This document shows positions 34,048-41,760 of a DNA stretch of 64,000 bases, one piece after another. The notes beneath the pieces were generated by a model. The model ran no database searches. It was not told the origin of the DNA and saw only the letters and a list, made by a program, of their open reading frames with translations. Numbering within the stretch: the stretch's first letter is position 1; each line of letters begins with the position of its first letter. Both the position numbers and the translations under genes were made by a program. This stretch comes from Exiguobacterium acetylicum (lineage in GTDB: Bacteria > Bacillota > Bacilli > Exiguobacteriales > Exiguobacteriaceae): assembly GCF_022170825.1 (NCBI RefSeq), contig NZ_CP081878.1, forward strand, positions 1,266,001 through 1,330,000. The letters are read 5' to 3'.

Positions 34048-34959
34048 TTACGTCAACAAATGGTCCGCTCGACATAAAACCGTCACCTTCACACCATCAG
34101 CGACAGAAAAGCCATTCATTCGCGTGCCATCATTCATGCGAAGCGGTGTCGTTTGGACGATGTCCTGGAAGAAAAATAGGTCACTTCGTAAACGACGCAG
34201 TAATTGGCGAACATGATCGTACGTAATCGCTTGACCACTCAATTCCGTCAATCGCTCGGCTAGCGCAGGATACGTTGACGTCGTGTTCGTCATAATCATG
34301 AAGAGTGTCAAGAAACCGTTCGGATTCAGTAAGATGGTTTGATTTTTCCACTCGACGAAGGTTCCCTCTGAACTGCTACGTAAGATGATTTCTTGAACGT
34401 CAGCCTGATACTCCTGAAACGAACGTTCATTGATTAATGTCTCCATTCCATCTTGGATCTTTCGATAATAGAGACGGTCAAATAATTGCTCGTCTTCAAC
34501 GAGTAACTCGTTTCGATATTTATTGAGTCGTGCTGCTTCATCCGGGTGCTCCTCATGTTCGCGGTATTCGAGTTCAGCAAGTGATTCGCGAGCGAGGTAG
34601 ATGCTGCAGTTGACGACGAACATATGCGTCAGCGTCGTCTGGATGTCACTGAGAGCAGCATCGACCGTACCGTCGAGCGCTCGGCTGAAGTGACGAATCG
34701 CTTCCGCATACTGACGATCGACATAATGAATATAGCCGATACGATAATTCGCAAGCGGATGCTTCGGACGAAGGCGGATTGCCTTAGTCAATGCGCGACG
34801 CGCTGCGTCATAATCCGGTGTCTCCGAAAATTTCGAGTACTCCGCTTGGCGGACATACAGATTCGTTAGTTCGTCTTCCAATTGTCTTCTTTTATCTCGA
34901 TCTGTCGTTTCCCGAATGGCGCGCTGGAGTTCTTGCGCTCGTGCATAACTCGTTATCAT
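34048..34959 (-). CDS. TPR-containing protein with C-terminal winged-helix-like region
   Basis: The 303-residue protein carries one or two tetratricopeptide-like repeats near residues 50-100 (DYDAARRALTKAIRLRPKHPLANYRIGYIHYVDRQYAEAIRHFSRAL). The last ~100 residues (TILLNPNGFLTLFMIM ... YDHVRQLLRRLRSDLFF) resemble a regulator-type winged helix. Start 34959 is chosen because AAAGG lies 9 bases upstream; the ATG at 34968 touches that site. It could be an intracellular regulator; target unknown. Confidence 0.65.
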   Translation of the reverse strand: MITSYARAQELQRAIRETTDRDKRRQLEDELTNLYVRQAEYSKFSETPDYDAARRALTKAIRLRPKHPLANYRIGYIHYVDRQYAEAIRHFSRALDGTVDAALSDIQTTLTHMFVVNCSIYLARESLAELEYREHEEHPDEAARLNKYRNELLVEDEQLFDRLYYRKIQDGMETLINERSFQEYQADVQEIILRSSSEGTFVEWKNQTILLNPNGFLTLFMIMTNTTSTYPALAERLTELSGQAITYDHVRQLLRRLRSDLFFFQDIVQTTPLRMNDGTRMNGFSVADGVKVTVLCRADHLLT

Positions 34960-35075
34960 TTCGGTCATCCTTTCTGTCTCTTTTCTTTCATCATAGGGCG
35001 GACGAACGCGTGTGACAAGCTGTCACAGCGGTGTTGCTACTCTATAGGTACCAACACTAAAGGAGTCGATATGAG

Positions 35076-36404
35076 ATGAGAAACGAAAGCAAATGGATCC
35101 GTTATGGCATTTTACGTGGAGAAGTCATCAAAGAACAGACATGGTCAGCTTGTGTGCAAGATGTCGTGCAACGAGCGGGTCAACAGGAAGCGACGGATGA
35201 AGAGATTCTCGATTGGATCGAAGAAGCAAAACATCGCTATGCACCACTTGACGATCATGGGATGGAAGCATTGTTTGATCCAAGAAGACAGGCGTTACCT
35301 TATCATCTGTTTGACGGGTATGTCAGAGGCATCGTCCGTATGTTGAACGAACTTGGAATTTTGACAAGTTCCTGTTGTGACGGTCACGGTAAACGAGCTG
35401 CTCGGGTTTATACGCAGGATTTGCTGACGAACCAGCAACGGTATTTGCTTCGTTTAGCGGCAGACGCGGTTCCAGGGTTGACCGTGTCCTTACAGAGTCG
35501 GTGGATTCAACTTGAAGTGAGAGAGCAGCGTTCGCTGTTGCTCGATTTAGCGGAAGTCTTATACCGCATCAAACAAGACGCGTCGACGATACAAGAGCTG
35601 CAATTGCAACGCTTCAGAAAGCGTCTGCTCAGATGGCTCGCTATTCCTGGACAAAGCAGAAGGGAACAGATGGTTCGCAGTCGCGTACAACAGGCAGTCC
35701 GCCGGTTTGCTGACGATTCTTTTGTCGATGAAAAAGGGAACCTGCTCGTGACCTACCATCGAGGGGAAGGACCGGTCATTTTATTATCGGCACATCTCGA
35801 TACCGTCGAACGTATCGATTCGTACCGGACGCTGTTTCAAGAAGGAACGGTCCTAACGAGCTCAAACGGAATTCTCGGGGCAGATGATCGAGCGGGTATC
35901 GCTGCGATACTTGAACTCATGGAACGCATCCCAGCGACTGACTTCCGCGGAACGATCAAGCTCGCATTTTCAGTCGAAGAGGAAATCGGTTGTCGTGGTA
36001 CAGAAGCGATGGACGCGTCCTTTTTAGAGGACGTCGATGCAGCAATCGTCTTTGACCGCCGCGGTACACGCGATATCGTTACGGGGTGTTATGGAGAGTT
36101 TGATTTTTGCGAGACGGCTTTTGGTGCATGTTTTGAGCAAGCCGGTATATTGAGTGGTATGCCAGATTGGCAAATGACGCGGTACGGGGGAAGTAGTGAT
36201 GCGAAACTATTCGCGCTACGAGCTATTCCGGCTGTCAACTTGTCCGTCGGTTATCTGCATGAGCATACGGATTTTGAACAGGTTGATTTTGCGGCGACGC
36301 TCGAAACCGTCCGTTTGGTCGAAACGTTACTCCATCATCGATTGCTCGAGCGTTATTTCGCTGAGCGGACAGAAAATCCAACTCTAGGCGGATATACCGA
36401 TTAA
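35076..36404 (+). CDS. M20/M28-type zinc peptidase with unusual N-terminal domain
   Basis: The 442-residue protein's C-terminal half has the co-catalytic zinc peptidase motifs in order: LSAHLDTVERID (about 245), GADDRAGIAAI, SVEEEIGCRGTEA (general base), FDRRG, YGGSSDAK and HEHTDFE. This is an aminopeptidase/tripeptidase-like catalytic core. The first ~200 residues are not part of the peptidase and include ILTSSCCDGHGKRAA, a Cys/His patch that could bind metal. AAAGGAG lies 10 bases before ATG 35076; ATGAGATGAG places a two-codon ORF just ahead. Confidence 0.82.
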   Translation: MRNESKWIRYGILRGEVIKEQTWSACVQDVVQRAGQQEATDEEILDWIEEAKHRYAPLDDHGMEALFDPRRQALPYHLFDGYVRGIVRMLNELGILTSSCCDGHGKRAARVYTQDLLTNQQRYLLRLAADAVPGLTVSLQSRWIQLEVREQRSLLLDLAEVLYRIKQDASTIQELQLQRFRKRLLRWLAIPGQSRREQMVRSRVQQAVRRFADDSFVDEKGNLLVTYHRGEGPVILLSAHLDTVERIDSYRTLFQEGTVLTSSNGILGADDRAGIAAILELMERIPATDFRGTIKLAFSVEEEIGCRGTEAMDASFLEDVDAAIVFDRRGTRDIVTGCYGEFDFCETAFGACFEQAGILSGMPDWQMTRYGGSSDAKLFALRAIPAVNLSVGYLHEHTDFEQVDFAATLETVRLVETLLHHRLLERYFAERTENPTLGGYTD

Positions 36405-36450
36405 TGGATTCCAAATATAGTAAAAAAGAGAGGTGAGAGGAGAGGGTTCG

Positions 36451-36741
36451 ATGTGGATCATACTAGGTTTACTGGCGATTGGTTTTACTGCTCTGAATAT
36501 CATCTTTTATTTAATTGGTAAAGACTATCGTTTCCTGATGGTGCTCGGACTGAGTTTTACGGCACTGACGCTGTGCGCGGAATACAGACTCGTCGCGGAA
36601 TTTGTGGCACGGAAGGACTGGGCAGCGTTACAAGACGTCGTACCGGGCATGGAGCGGGCACTGTGGGTATTGACGTTCATCTCGATCGGATTAAATGTAT
36701 TGCCGCTACTGTTAGACTACCGAAAGAATCGATCTCGTTAA
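36451..36741 (+). CDS. Small membrane protein, 96 residues
   Basis: Three hydrophobic segments (about 2-20, 27-45, 72-90) are separated by short charged loops, ending DYRKNRSR. ATG 36451 follows GAGAGGAGAGGG. It lies between the peptidase and the GNAT gene on one strand with short gaps (46 and 25 bases), so it is probably cotranscribed. Function unknown. Confidence 0.75.
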   Translation: MWIILGLLAIGFTALNIIFYLIGKDYRFLMVLGLSFTALTLCAEYRLVAEFVARKDWAALQDVVPGMERALWVLTFISIGLNVLPLLLDYRKNRSR

Positions 36742-36766
36742 CGAACCGAAGAGGAGCTGAAACACG

Positions 36767-37267
36767 ATGAACTATGTCTTTGCACCGCTAACGCAGCGGC
36801 AGGCGGAGCAGATTGCCTACGAGTGGCAGTATGATGGACCGTTTGCATTTTATGATATGCCGAATGACGAGGAAGATTTAGCCGAGTTTCTCAATCCAGA
36901 GGAACGGACCGAGCATTACTTCGCTGTGTTGAATGGGGAAGAATTGATTGGCTACTATGTATTCGAACCAAACTCAGAAGTCGTTGACGTCGGACTTGGC
37001 ATGCGACCGGACTTAACGGGGCAAGGAAATGGAGCGGCATTTTTAGAAGCCGGTCTTGCGTTCATCATGGATCGGTATGCACCAAAACAAATCGAATTAG
37101 CCGTCGCGACATTCAACGAGCGGGCGATTCGCTTGTATACGAAAAGTGGCTTCCTTCCAGTCGAACGCTTCCAACAGGCGACGAATGGTGGAAGTTATGA
37201 ATTTTTGAAGATGCGTTTACAACCCGTCCACTCGACGGAACCTTTTCCAAACTCTATAAGTAGATAA
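36767..37267 (+). CDS. GNAT family N-acetyltransferase
   Basis: The 166-residue protein has the GNAT acetyl-CoA site VGLGMRPDLTGQGNGAAFLEAGL (motif A, R/QxxGxG/A as TGQGNG) and the motif B region ELAVATFNERAIRLYTKSGF. The ribosome site is AGAGGAG. Substrate unknown; the family acetylates small amines, ribosomal proteins or antibiotics. Confidence 0.9.
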   Translation: MNYVFAPLTQRQAEQIAYEWQYDGPFAFYDMPNDEEDLAEFLNPEERTEHYFAVLNGEELIGYYVFEPNSEVVDVGLGMRPDLTGQGNGAAFLEAGLAFIMDRYAPKQIELAVATFNERAIRLYTKSGFLPVERFQQATNGGSYEFLKMRLQPVHSTEPFPNSISR

Positions 37268-37286
37268 CAGAAAAGGAGATGATGTT

Positions 37287-37511
37287 ATGGCACGCTGTAC
37301 GAATTGTCAGTATAAGTTCAACACAAAAGAAGTGCTCGCTGTCAGTGTTGCGATACACGGGAAAGGCAAGACGTGTCCGAACTGTGGCGTGAAACAATAC
37401 ATGTCCCGAAAGTCGCAATTTTATCTTTCACTCGGGAATATCAGTCTCTTGTTCGTTCTGTTCTTGCCATTTCTAATCCGGTTGAGCGACCGGGAAGAAT
37501 CGATGAGGTAA
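37287..37511 (+). CDS. TIGR04104 family putative zinc-ribbon membrane protein (paralogue 1)
   Basis: The 74-residue protein has two CxxC knuckles (CTNCQYKF and CPNCGVKQY, about 30 residues apart) and a C-terminal transmembrane segment (NISLLFVLFLPFLI). AAAAGGAGATGATG precedes it. It is a diverged relative of the two near-identical genes at 37586 and 40447. Role unknown. Confidence 0.85.
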   Translation: MARCTNCQYKFNTKEVLAVSVAIHGKGKTCPNCGVKQYMSRKSQFYLSLGNISLLFVLFLPFLIRLSDREESMR

Positions 37512-37585
37512 GATGTCGGTTACTTTTATTTTCATGAAACTTTTTCCTGAATCCACCAGTAGATAAGGAAGAAGGAGATGATCAG

Positions 37586-37804
37586 ATGGTACGTTGTACG
37601 AATTGCCAATATACGTTCAAAACGAAAGAAGTGCTCGCTGTCGGATTTGCGAAACACGGGAAAGCGTGTCCGAACTGCGGCGTGAAGCAATACATTTCAA
37701 AAGACTCGCAACATTACTTATCGCTCGGATACGTCAGTCTCTTGTTCGTCTTGATCCTACCGTTCGTCATCAAACTGAGCGACAAAGAAGAGACGATCTG
37801 GTAA
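37586..37804 (+). CDS. TIGR04104 family putative zinc-ribbon membrane protein (paralogue 2)
   Basis: The 72-residue protein differs from the gene at 40447 by one visible residue (QYTF instead of QYKF). It has CxxC pairs CTNCQYTF and CPNCGVKQY and a transmembrane C-terminal segment (YVSLLFVLILPFVI). GAAGGAGATGATC precedes the ATG. It lies inside repeat B copy 1. Confidence 0.88.
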   Translation: MVRCTNCQYTFKTKEVLAVGFAKHGKACPNCGVKQYISKDSQHYLSLGYVSLLFVLILPFVIKLSDKEETIW

Positions 37805-37811
37805 AGCATTA

Positions 37812-37847
37812 CGCGCATGCCTGAAAACGACAGGGTGCGCGTTTTGT
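37812..37847 (+). terminator. Intrinsic terminator of paralogue 2
   Basis: GCGCATGCCTG pairs with CAGGGTGCGC around AAAACGA, followed by GTTTTGTCTT. The same structure is found at 40674. Confidence 0.8.
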
Positions 37848-38009
37848 CTTATACTCGAGATTAAATAATAAACTAGGGGGATTACAACATTTTTTAAATG
37901 GGTAAATAAGGATATTTTTTACTATAATCAAGTTGTGGTTGGGGAACTACTCGATGCTAACGGGGTATCATTGGAATTGGCGGGCCTTCTGCATTTGCGG
38001 GAGGTTATT

Positions 38010-38273
38010 TTACGTAAACAAAAAAGAGTGCCCGTCAGGACCTCCCAGTTGCATCTTCAGTTGTTCCTCGAAGCGCTCCAGCTTCTTGCGGCTTGACGTG
38101 ATGTCTAGCTGCATCAGATTCTCCGTCTGCTTCAGGACATCGACCTGCAGGCCTTTCGTCAGACGGTAGAAAGCGGCGAGGATCTCAGGTGCCTCTCCCG
38201 ATAGTACGATTTGCGTCTTGTTCACGAACAAAAATTTTATGTGCTCCTCCTTGTGTGAAACGGCGACGATCAA
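38010..38273 (-). CDS. Small hypothetical protein, possible remnant
   Basis: The open frame encodes up to 87 residues (FVNKTQIVLSGEAPEILAAFYRLTKGLQ ... KKLERFEEQLKMQLGGPDGHS). A strong AAGGAGGAG lies inside the frame, so translation more likely begins at a TTG about 10 bases after it, giving roughly 70 residues. GC-richer than its surroundings. It sits inside the repeat-B-bracketed segment with no recognisable neighbour and could be a leftover of a mobile element. Not recognised. Confidence 0.45.
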   Translation of the reverse strand: MIVAVSHKEEHIKFLFVNKTQIVLSGEAPEILAAFYRLTKGLQVDVLKQTENLMQLDITSSRKKLERFEEQLKMQLGGPDGHSFLFT

Positions 38274-38479
38274 TATACGCCACGTGAATGTAAAGCAAAC
38301 GGATTGTCACTTGATTCCAGAAGGTTTTCCGCTTATTCTGAAGGCATCGCTTCATTTCAGTTCCACTACCTCTTACAAATGGTCAGTTCCCACCTGAATT
38401 CCCACTTGATGGATGACGAGAAATGAAATAGTAGGTGCGCCAATCATTTTCAAGTCCGATGTTCAGACGAGAGGAACCA
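38274..38479. other. Non-coding stretch inside the bracketed segment
   Basis: No ORF with a ribosome site. It contains CAGTTCCCACCTGAATTCCCAC (near 38385), similar to the CAGTTCCCACTCAGTTCCCAC block after the methyltransferase gene (near 31273), another sign that this segment derives from a related locus. Confidence 0.4.
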
Positions 38480-38660
38480 CACGAAATCAGCGTATAGTTT
38501 TATGAATATTACGGTTTGCGTCGGAAACGTCCGCAAGCTTAAGCGATTTAAGTAATAAAAATAACCAAAATTCTAGTGCATATTTATATTTGATTTGAGA
38601 TTTGAAGAATAATTGTGAAAAAGTCGTTATATTTCAGCGATTTTTTGCGTTTCAAAAGCT
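38480..38660 (+). pseudogene. Repeat A, copy 2: decayed methyltransferase 3' end
   Basis: Frame-conserved remnant. FYEYYGLRRKRPQA-stop (38498-38542) parallels FYQYYGLRRKRPQS-stop of the intact gene, with an in-frame TAG a codon upstream. The conserved 17-base block TTTGCGTTTCAAAAGCT recurs at 38644-38660. Divergence is much greater than in repeat B, pointing to origin from another strain or an old duplication rather than a fresh copy. Confidence 0.7.
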
Positions 38661-39239
38661 ATTTGAAGTCTCTTATGGCTATTTTTATAATTGAATAGTA
38701 TGCATTAAAATAAATGGAATTGTCGAATTTAATGAAGAATCAAAGTGAATCGCATTGAAATAAATGTTCTCATTTCGAATAGAAATAGTTATAAAAAGTG
38801 TGGCGTTAAAGAACTAAATGAGAAAGGTTTATCGAGCGACTAATTTTAAGAATTGAAATTCTATAACAGCAAGTAATAATTTGGTCTACGAAAAAAACTT
38901 TGTTGATTCACACCAACCTCAATAAGTTCCAGAGTACATTTTGAATCACGATTTACATGAAAAGGACCTTATTAAAGAAGGATATTGAGTGTTACAGAAC
39001 TGAAGTATGTGTAATATGATGTCTCTCAGAAGACGTAATTAAATTTAGTTTTTAAATCTATATAATTGTTACATATATTTACATGTTAGTTTTGTAAGAT
39101 TCATAATAATCAGCTTTGGTTCGAAAGGTACTAATGATAACCCGAGTGATTTTCTTTAGGAAGCGATTAAATAAGAAAGTTATTTTTTCATAATGTTGTG
39201 GAGTCAAAGAACTTAGATTTTCTAAAGGGGGTAATAAAA
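38661..39239. other. AT-rich non-coding lead-in to orphan gene
   Basis: No ORF above noise on either strand and no recognisable RNA. Composition is similar to the orphan gene that follows, so it probably arrived with it and carries its promoter; the choice among many AT-rich hexamers is not possible. Confidence 0.45.
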
Positions 39240-40328
39240 TTGAAAAGTAACCATAAACAAATTATTAATGCAAAATTAAAACTGTCTATTAAAAATATTA
39301 CTGATGGAGAAAATAACTGTTACTATGATGTAGATAAAATACATGAAGAAAAATCAATAAAATCACATTCTATTTGGAATAATGGAATACTTAAGCTTTT
39401 AGCTGAAAATAATAAAATATTTTGGATTGATCCTAAAATGAGATTTAAATTATATGGTGAAGAAGAGTCTTTATTTCATGAAGTAATTACAAAAAATGCT
39501 ACTGTTTATAGAGGCTTTTGTGGAGAACATGATAATAAATTATTTGAACAAATTGAGAAAGACAGTAGTTACGAAGGTACATTAATACAAAATTTTTTAT
39601 ATAGCTATAGGGCGTTCTCATATCAACATGTCCAAAATAAATTATCGAAATTAGCATATGAAGATATGTATCAAGAAATAAGAAAAATGGTTATTCACAA
39701 AATTGATGGCTTGAATGAAAATACTCTAAAAAATATAGATGAGCTTATAAAATTACATAATAAAAAAAGGGAACGAGGTGACGCTATATTTACTTCTACA
39801 AAAGAAAAATTTAATGCAAGTTTTAAAAATATTCATGACGAAAAATGTTTTAATAATAGTATTAATGAAAATTTTGTTTTCAAATTTTTTAAAATAAATA
39901 AAAAAATTGAAGTTGCTTGTTCAGGAATAGGTGATCCTTTAATTGATATTGATGGGAAAAAAATTATTACGCCAACATCAGGATTTTTATTTTTAAATTT
40001 GTTTCCTATAAGTTTAAATGAATCATATTTCATTTTAGGATTATTAAAAAAAGATGAAAAAATTTACAAAAAAATAATAGAATACTTAAATTTAGAATAT
40101 CAAAAATATAATGAATCACAAATTAATAATTTTGAGCTATTTGTTCAAAATTTAATAGTAAATGGATCAGAAAATATAGTTATGTCTCCAAAGTTATATC
40201 ATAAACTCAATTTAAATGGTGATATTGAGAAATTTGAAAAACAGTTTAATGGAAGTATTGCATTATCACATAAAGAGCAAAAATTACATCAAAACTTACT
40301 TGCAGATAATGGTTATAAATTGATATAA
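39240..40328 (+). CDS. Very AT-rich orphan gene, unknown function
   Basis: The 362-residue soluble protein starts at TTG 39240 behind a strong AAAGGGGG. Lys, Asn and Ile dominate and codons are almost all A/T-ending, in sharp contrast to flanking genes, so transfer from a low-GC Firmicute is likely. There is no signal peptide or membrane segment. The C-terminal half has VACSGIGDPLIDIDGKK followed by FLFLNLFPISLNESYFIL, which faintly recalls DUF4238-type proteins (SDxPx then FPLS). This is too weak to assign. It stands alone within a segment bracketed by repeat B. Confidence 0.75.
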   Translation: MKSNHKQIINAKLKLSIKNITDGENNCYYDVDKIHEEKSIKSHSIWNNGILKLLAENNKIFWIDPKMRFKLYGEEESLFHEVITKNATVYRGFCGEHDNKLFEQIEKDSSYEGTLIQNFLYSYRAFSYQHVQNKLSKLAYEDMYQEIRKMVIHKIDGLNENTLKNIDELIKLHNKKRERGDAIFTSTKEKFNASFKNIHDEKCFNNSINENFVFKFFKINKKIEVACSGIGDPLIDIDGKKIITPTSGFLFLNLFPISLNESYFILGLLKKDEKIYKKIIEYLNLEYQKYNESQINNFELFVQNLIVNGSENIVMSPKLYHKLNLNGDIEKFEKQFNGSIALSHKEQKLHQNLLADNGYKLI

Positions 40329-40446
40329 ATAGTTGATTAATTAAATGCACTAACTTCTAATAATTTCTTATTTATCATCAACAAAATTCACTCGACAAAA
40401 CTTTTTCCTGAATCCACCAGTAAATAAGGAAGAAGGAGATGATCAG

Positions 40447-40665
40447 ATGGTACGTTGTACGAATTGCCAGTATAAGTTCAAAACGAAAGAAGTGCTTGCT
40501 GTCGGATTTGCGAAACATGGGAAAGCGTGTCCGAACTGCGGCGTGAAGCAATACATTTCAAAAGACTCGCAACATTACTTATCGCTCGGATATGTCAGTC
40601 TCTTGTTCGTCTTGATCCTACCGTTCGTCATCAAACTGAGCGACAAAGAAGAGACGATCTGGTAA
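40447..40665 (+). CDS. TIGR04104 family putative zinc-ribbon membrane protein (paralogue 3)
   Basis: Near-identical twin of the gene at 37586, with the same GAAGGAGATGATC site, CTNCQYKF and CPNCGVKQY knuckles, and C-terminal membrane segment. It precedes gpx by 74 bases, and its own terminator lies between. This is probably the ancestral position, since its downstream flank joins ordinary chromosomal sequence. Confidence 0.88.
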   Translation: MVRCTNCQYKFKTKEVLAVGFAKHGKACPNCGVKQYISKDSQHYLSLGYVSLLFVLILPFVIKLSDKEETIW

Positions 40666-40673
40666 AAGCATTA

Positions 40674-40708
40674 CGCGCATGCCTGAAAACGACAGGGTGC
40701 GCGTTTTG
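40674..40708 (+). terminator. Intrinsic terminator of paralogue 3
   Basis: Same hairpin as at 37812 (GCGCATGCCTG with CAGGGTGCGC) followed by GTTTTGTC. Confidence 0.8.
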
Positions 40709-40739
40709 TCTTATACTCGGGGCAAAGGAGCTGTGAAAC

Positions 40740-41216
40740 ATGCAAACCGTATATGATGCAACCGTACAAAACGCAGCAGGAGAGACTGTTTCATTAGGTG
40801 ACTATGCGGGGCGTGTCCTCGTGATCGTCAACAAGGCAAGCAAATGTGGGCTCGTCAAACAACTTGGCGAACTGCAGGCATTGTACGATAAATATGACGA
40901 GCAAGGAGTCACGGTGCTTGGCTTTCCGTGCGATCAATTCAATCAGCAGGAGTTCGCGAGTCAGGAAGAGACGATGCAGTTCTGTCAGCTGAACTATGGC
41001 GTGACGTTTCCGATGTTTCAGAAAATCGATGTCAATGGACCAAATGAACATCCGCTTTATACATTCCTAAAACGCGAACGCTCCGGTCTGCTGTCGTCGA
41101 AGATTAAATGGAACTATACGAAGTTTTTAATCGATCGCCAAGGACGTGTCGTACAGCGGTTCAGTCCGGTCGATTCCGTCCAGTCGGTTGAAAAAACCTT
41201 ATCTTTGTATCTATAA
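40740..41216 (+). CDS. bsaA: Glutathione peroxidase family (BsaA-like) thiol peroxidase
   Basis: Cytosolic peroxidase of 158 residues that reduces hydroperoxides, in Bacilli probably with thioredoxin or bacillithiol rather than glutathione. The catalytic cysteine is Cys36 in NKASKCGLVKQ (Cys, not Sec). The partner residues of the family are seen in GFPCDQFNQQE (Gln) and IKWNYTKFLID (Trp, Asn). AAAGGAG supports the start. A terminator follows. Confidence 0.92.
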   Translation: MQTVYDATVQNAAGETVSLGDYAGRVLVIVNKASKCGLVKQLGELQALYDKYDEQGVTVLGFPCDQFNQQEFASQEETMQFCQLNYGVTFPMFQKIDVNGPNEHPLYTFLKRERSGLLSSKIKWNYTKFLIDRQGRVVQRFSPVDSVQSVEKTLSLYL

Positions 41217-41261
41217 TCCAAGTAACCGTCCGGCGCGAGTCGTTGGGCGGGACGAACGAAT

Positions 41262-41292
41262 ACCCTACCTTTGGCAAGGTAGGGCTTTTTTT
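41262..41292 (+). terminator. Intrinsic terminator after gpx
   Basis: ACCCTACCTT pairs with AAGGTAGGGCT around TGGC, followed by TTTTTTT. Confidence 0.9.
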
Positions 41293-41295
41293 ATG

Positions 41296-41757
41296 TCATT
41301 CAACGCGAAACGAATCAAATGAATAGGTGACAATCGCATCGCTGCGCTTATGTCCGAGATCGGTCAGAACCGGTGGACGGGGAGACAAGACATGAAAATC
41401 CTGCTCGAACGCTCGGAGCCAGTAATGGACCCAGTCTTTTGTAGGATCGAGATTCATCATTTCACGTGCGAATGTCAGCAGCTTTGAATCGGTCAGCGTC
41501 AGAAGTGGAATCGGATTGATCTCGACATCTTCTTTTAGTTCATACAGATCCAGTGAACGAAGCAGAATCGCATCCGCTTCGAAAGTCAATTGAAAGTAAT
41601 TACAGCTGTAGTCGCCGACGATGACCATCGTCTCCTCCGTATGCCCGCGAAAATGAAAGATCAATCGGTTACCATTTGCGACATCCATCGAGAACTGATC
41701 AAGTCCGATGTTATAATCCTCGCGAAATTGTAGTTTTTCAAGCGTGATTTCTCGCAT
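41296..41757 (-). CDS. Hypothetical protein, 153 residues
   Basis: Not recognised. The soluble protein has alternating beta-type stretches (NRLIFHFRGHTEETMVIVGDYSCNYFQLTF). Its ATG lies four bases after the EamA stop codon and its AGGAGG lies inside the last EamA codons, so the two are cotranslated from one transcript. Confidence 0.75.
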   Translation of the reverse strand: MREITLEKLQFREDYNIGLDQFSMDVANGNRLIFHFRGHTEETMVIVGDYSCNYFQLTFEADAILLRSLDLYELKEDVEINPIPLLTLTDSKLLTFAREMMNLDPTKDWVHYWLRAFEQDFHVLSPRPPVLTDLGHKRSDAIVTYSFDSFRVE

Positions 41758-41760
41758 GAC

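Larger units (their letters stand above)
37537..37857 (+). repeat. Repeat B, copy 1
   Basis: About 320 bases from AAACTTTTTCCTGAATCC to ATACTCG recur almost identically at 40398-40719, with a handful of substitutions and one extra A after the stop. The unit holds a leader, a whole TIGR04104 gene and its terminator. The copies are in the same orientation and bracket the 2.5-kb segment with the AT-rich orphan gene. Confidence 0.92.
40398..40719 (+). repeat. Repeat B, copy 2
   Basis: Direct repeat of 37537-37857. Similarity starts abruptly at AAACTTTTTCCTGAATCC and ends at ATACTCG; after that this copy continues into the glutathione peroxidase leader, whereas copy 1 continues into foreign sequence. 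Confidence 0.92.

Noticed and set aside
31190-38660. Classic site-specific integrative element with attL/attR at the rlmL 3' end
   Set aside because: The flanking repeats are degenerate and no integrase, recombinase or relaxase gene exists between them. I report a cargo hotspot instead.
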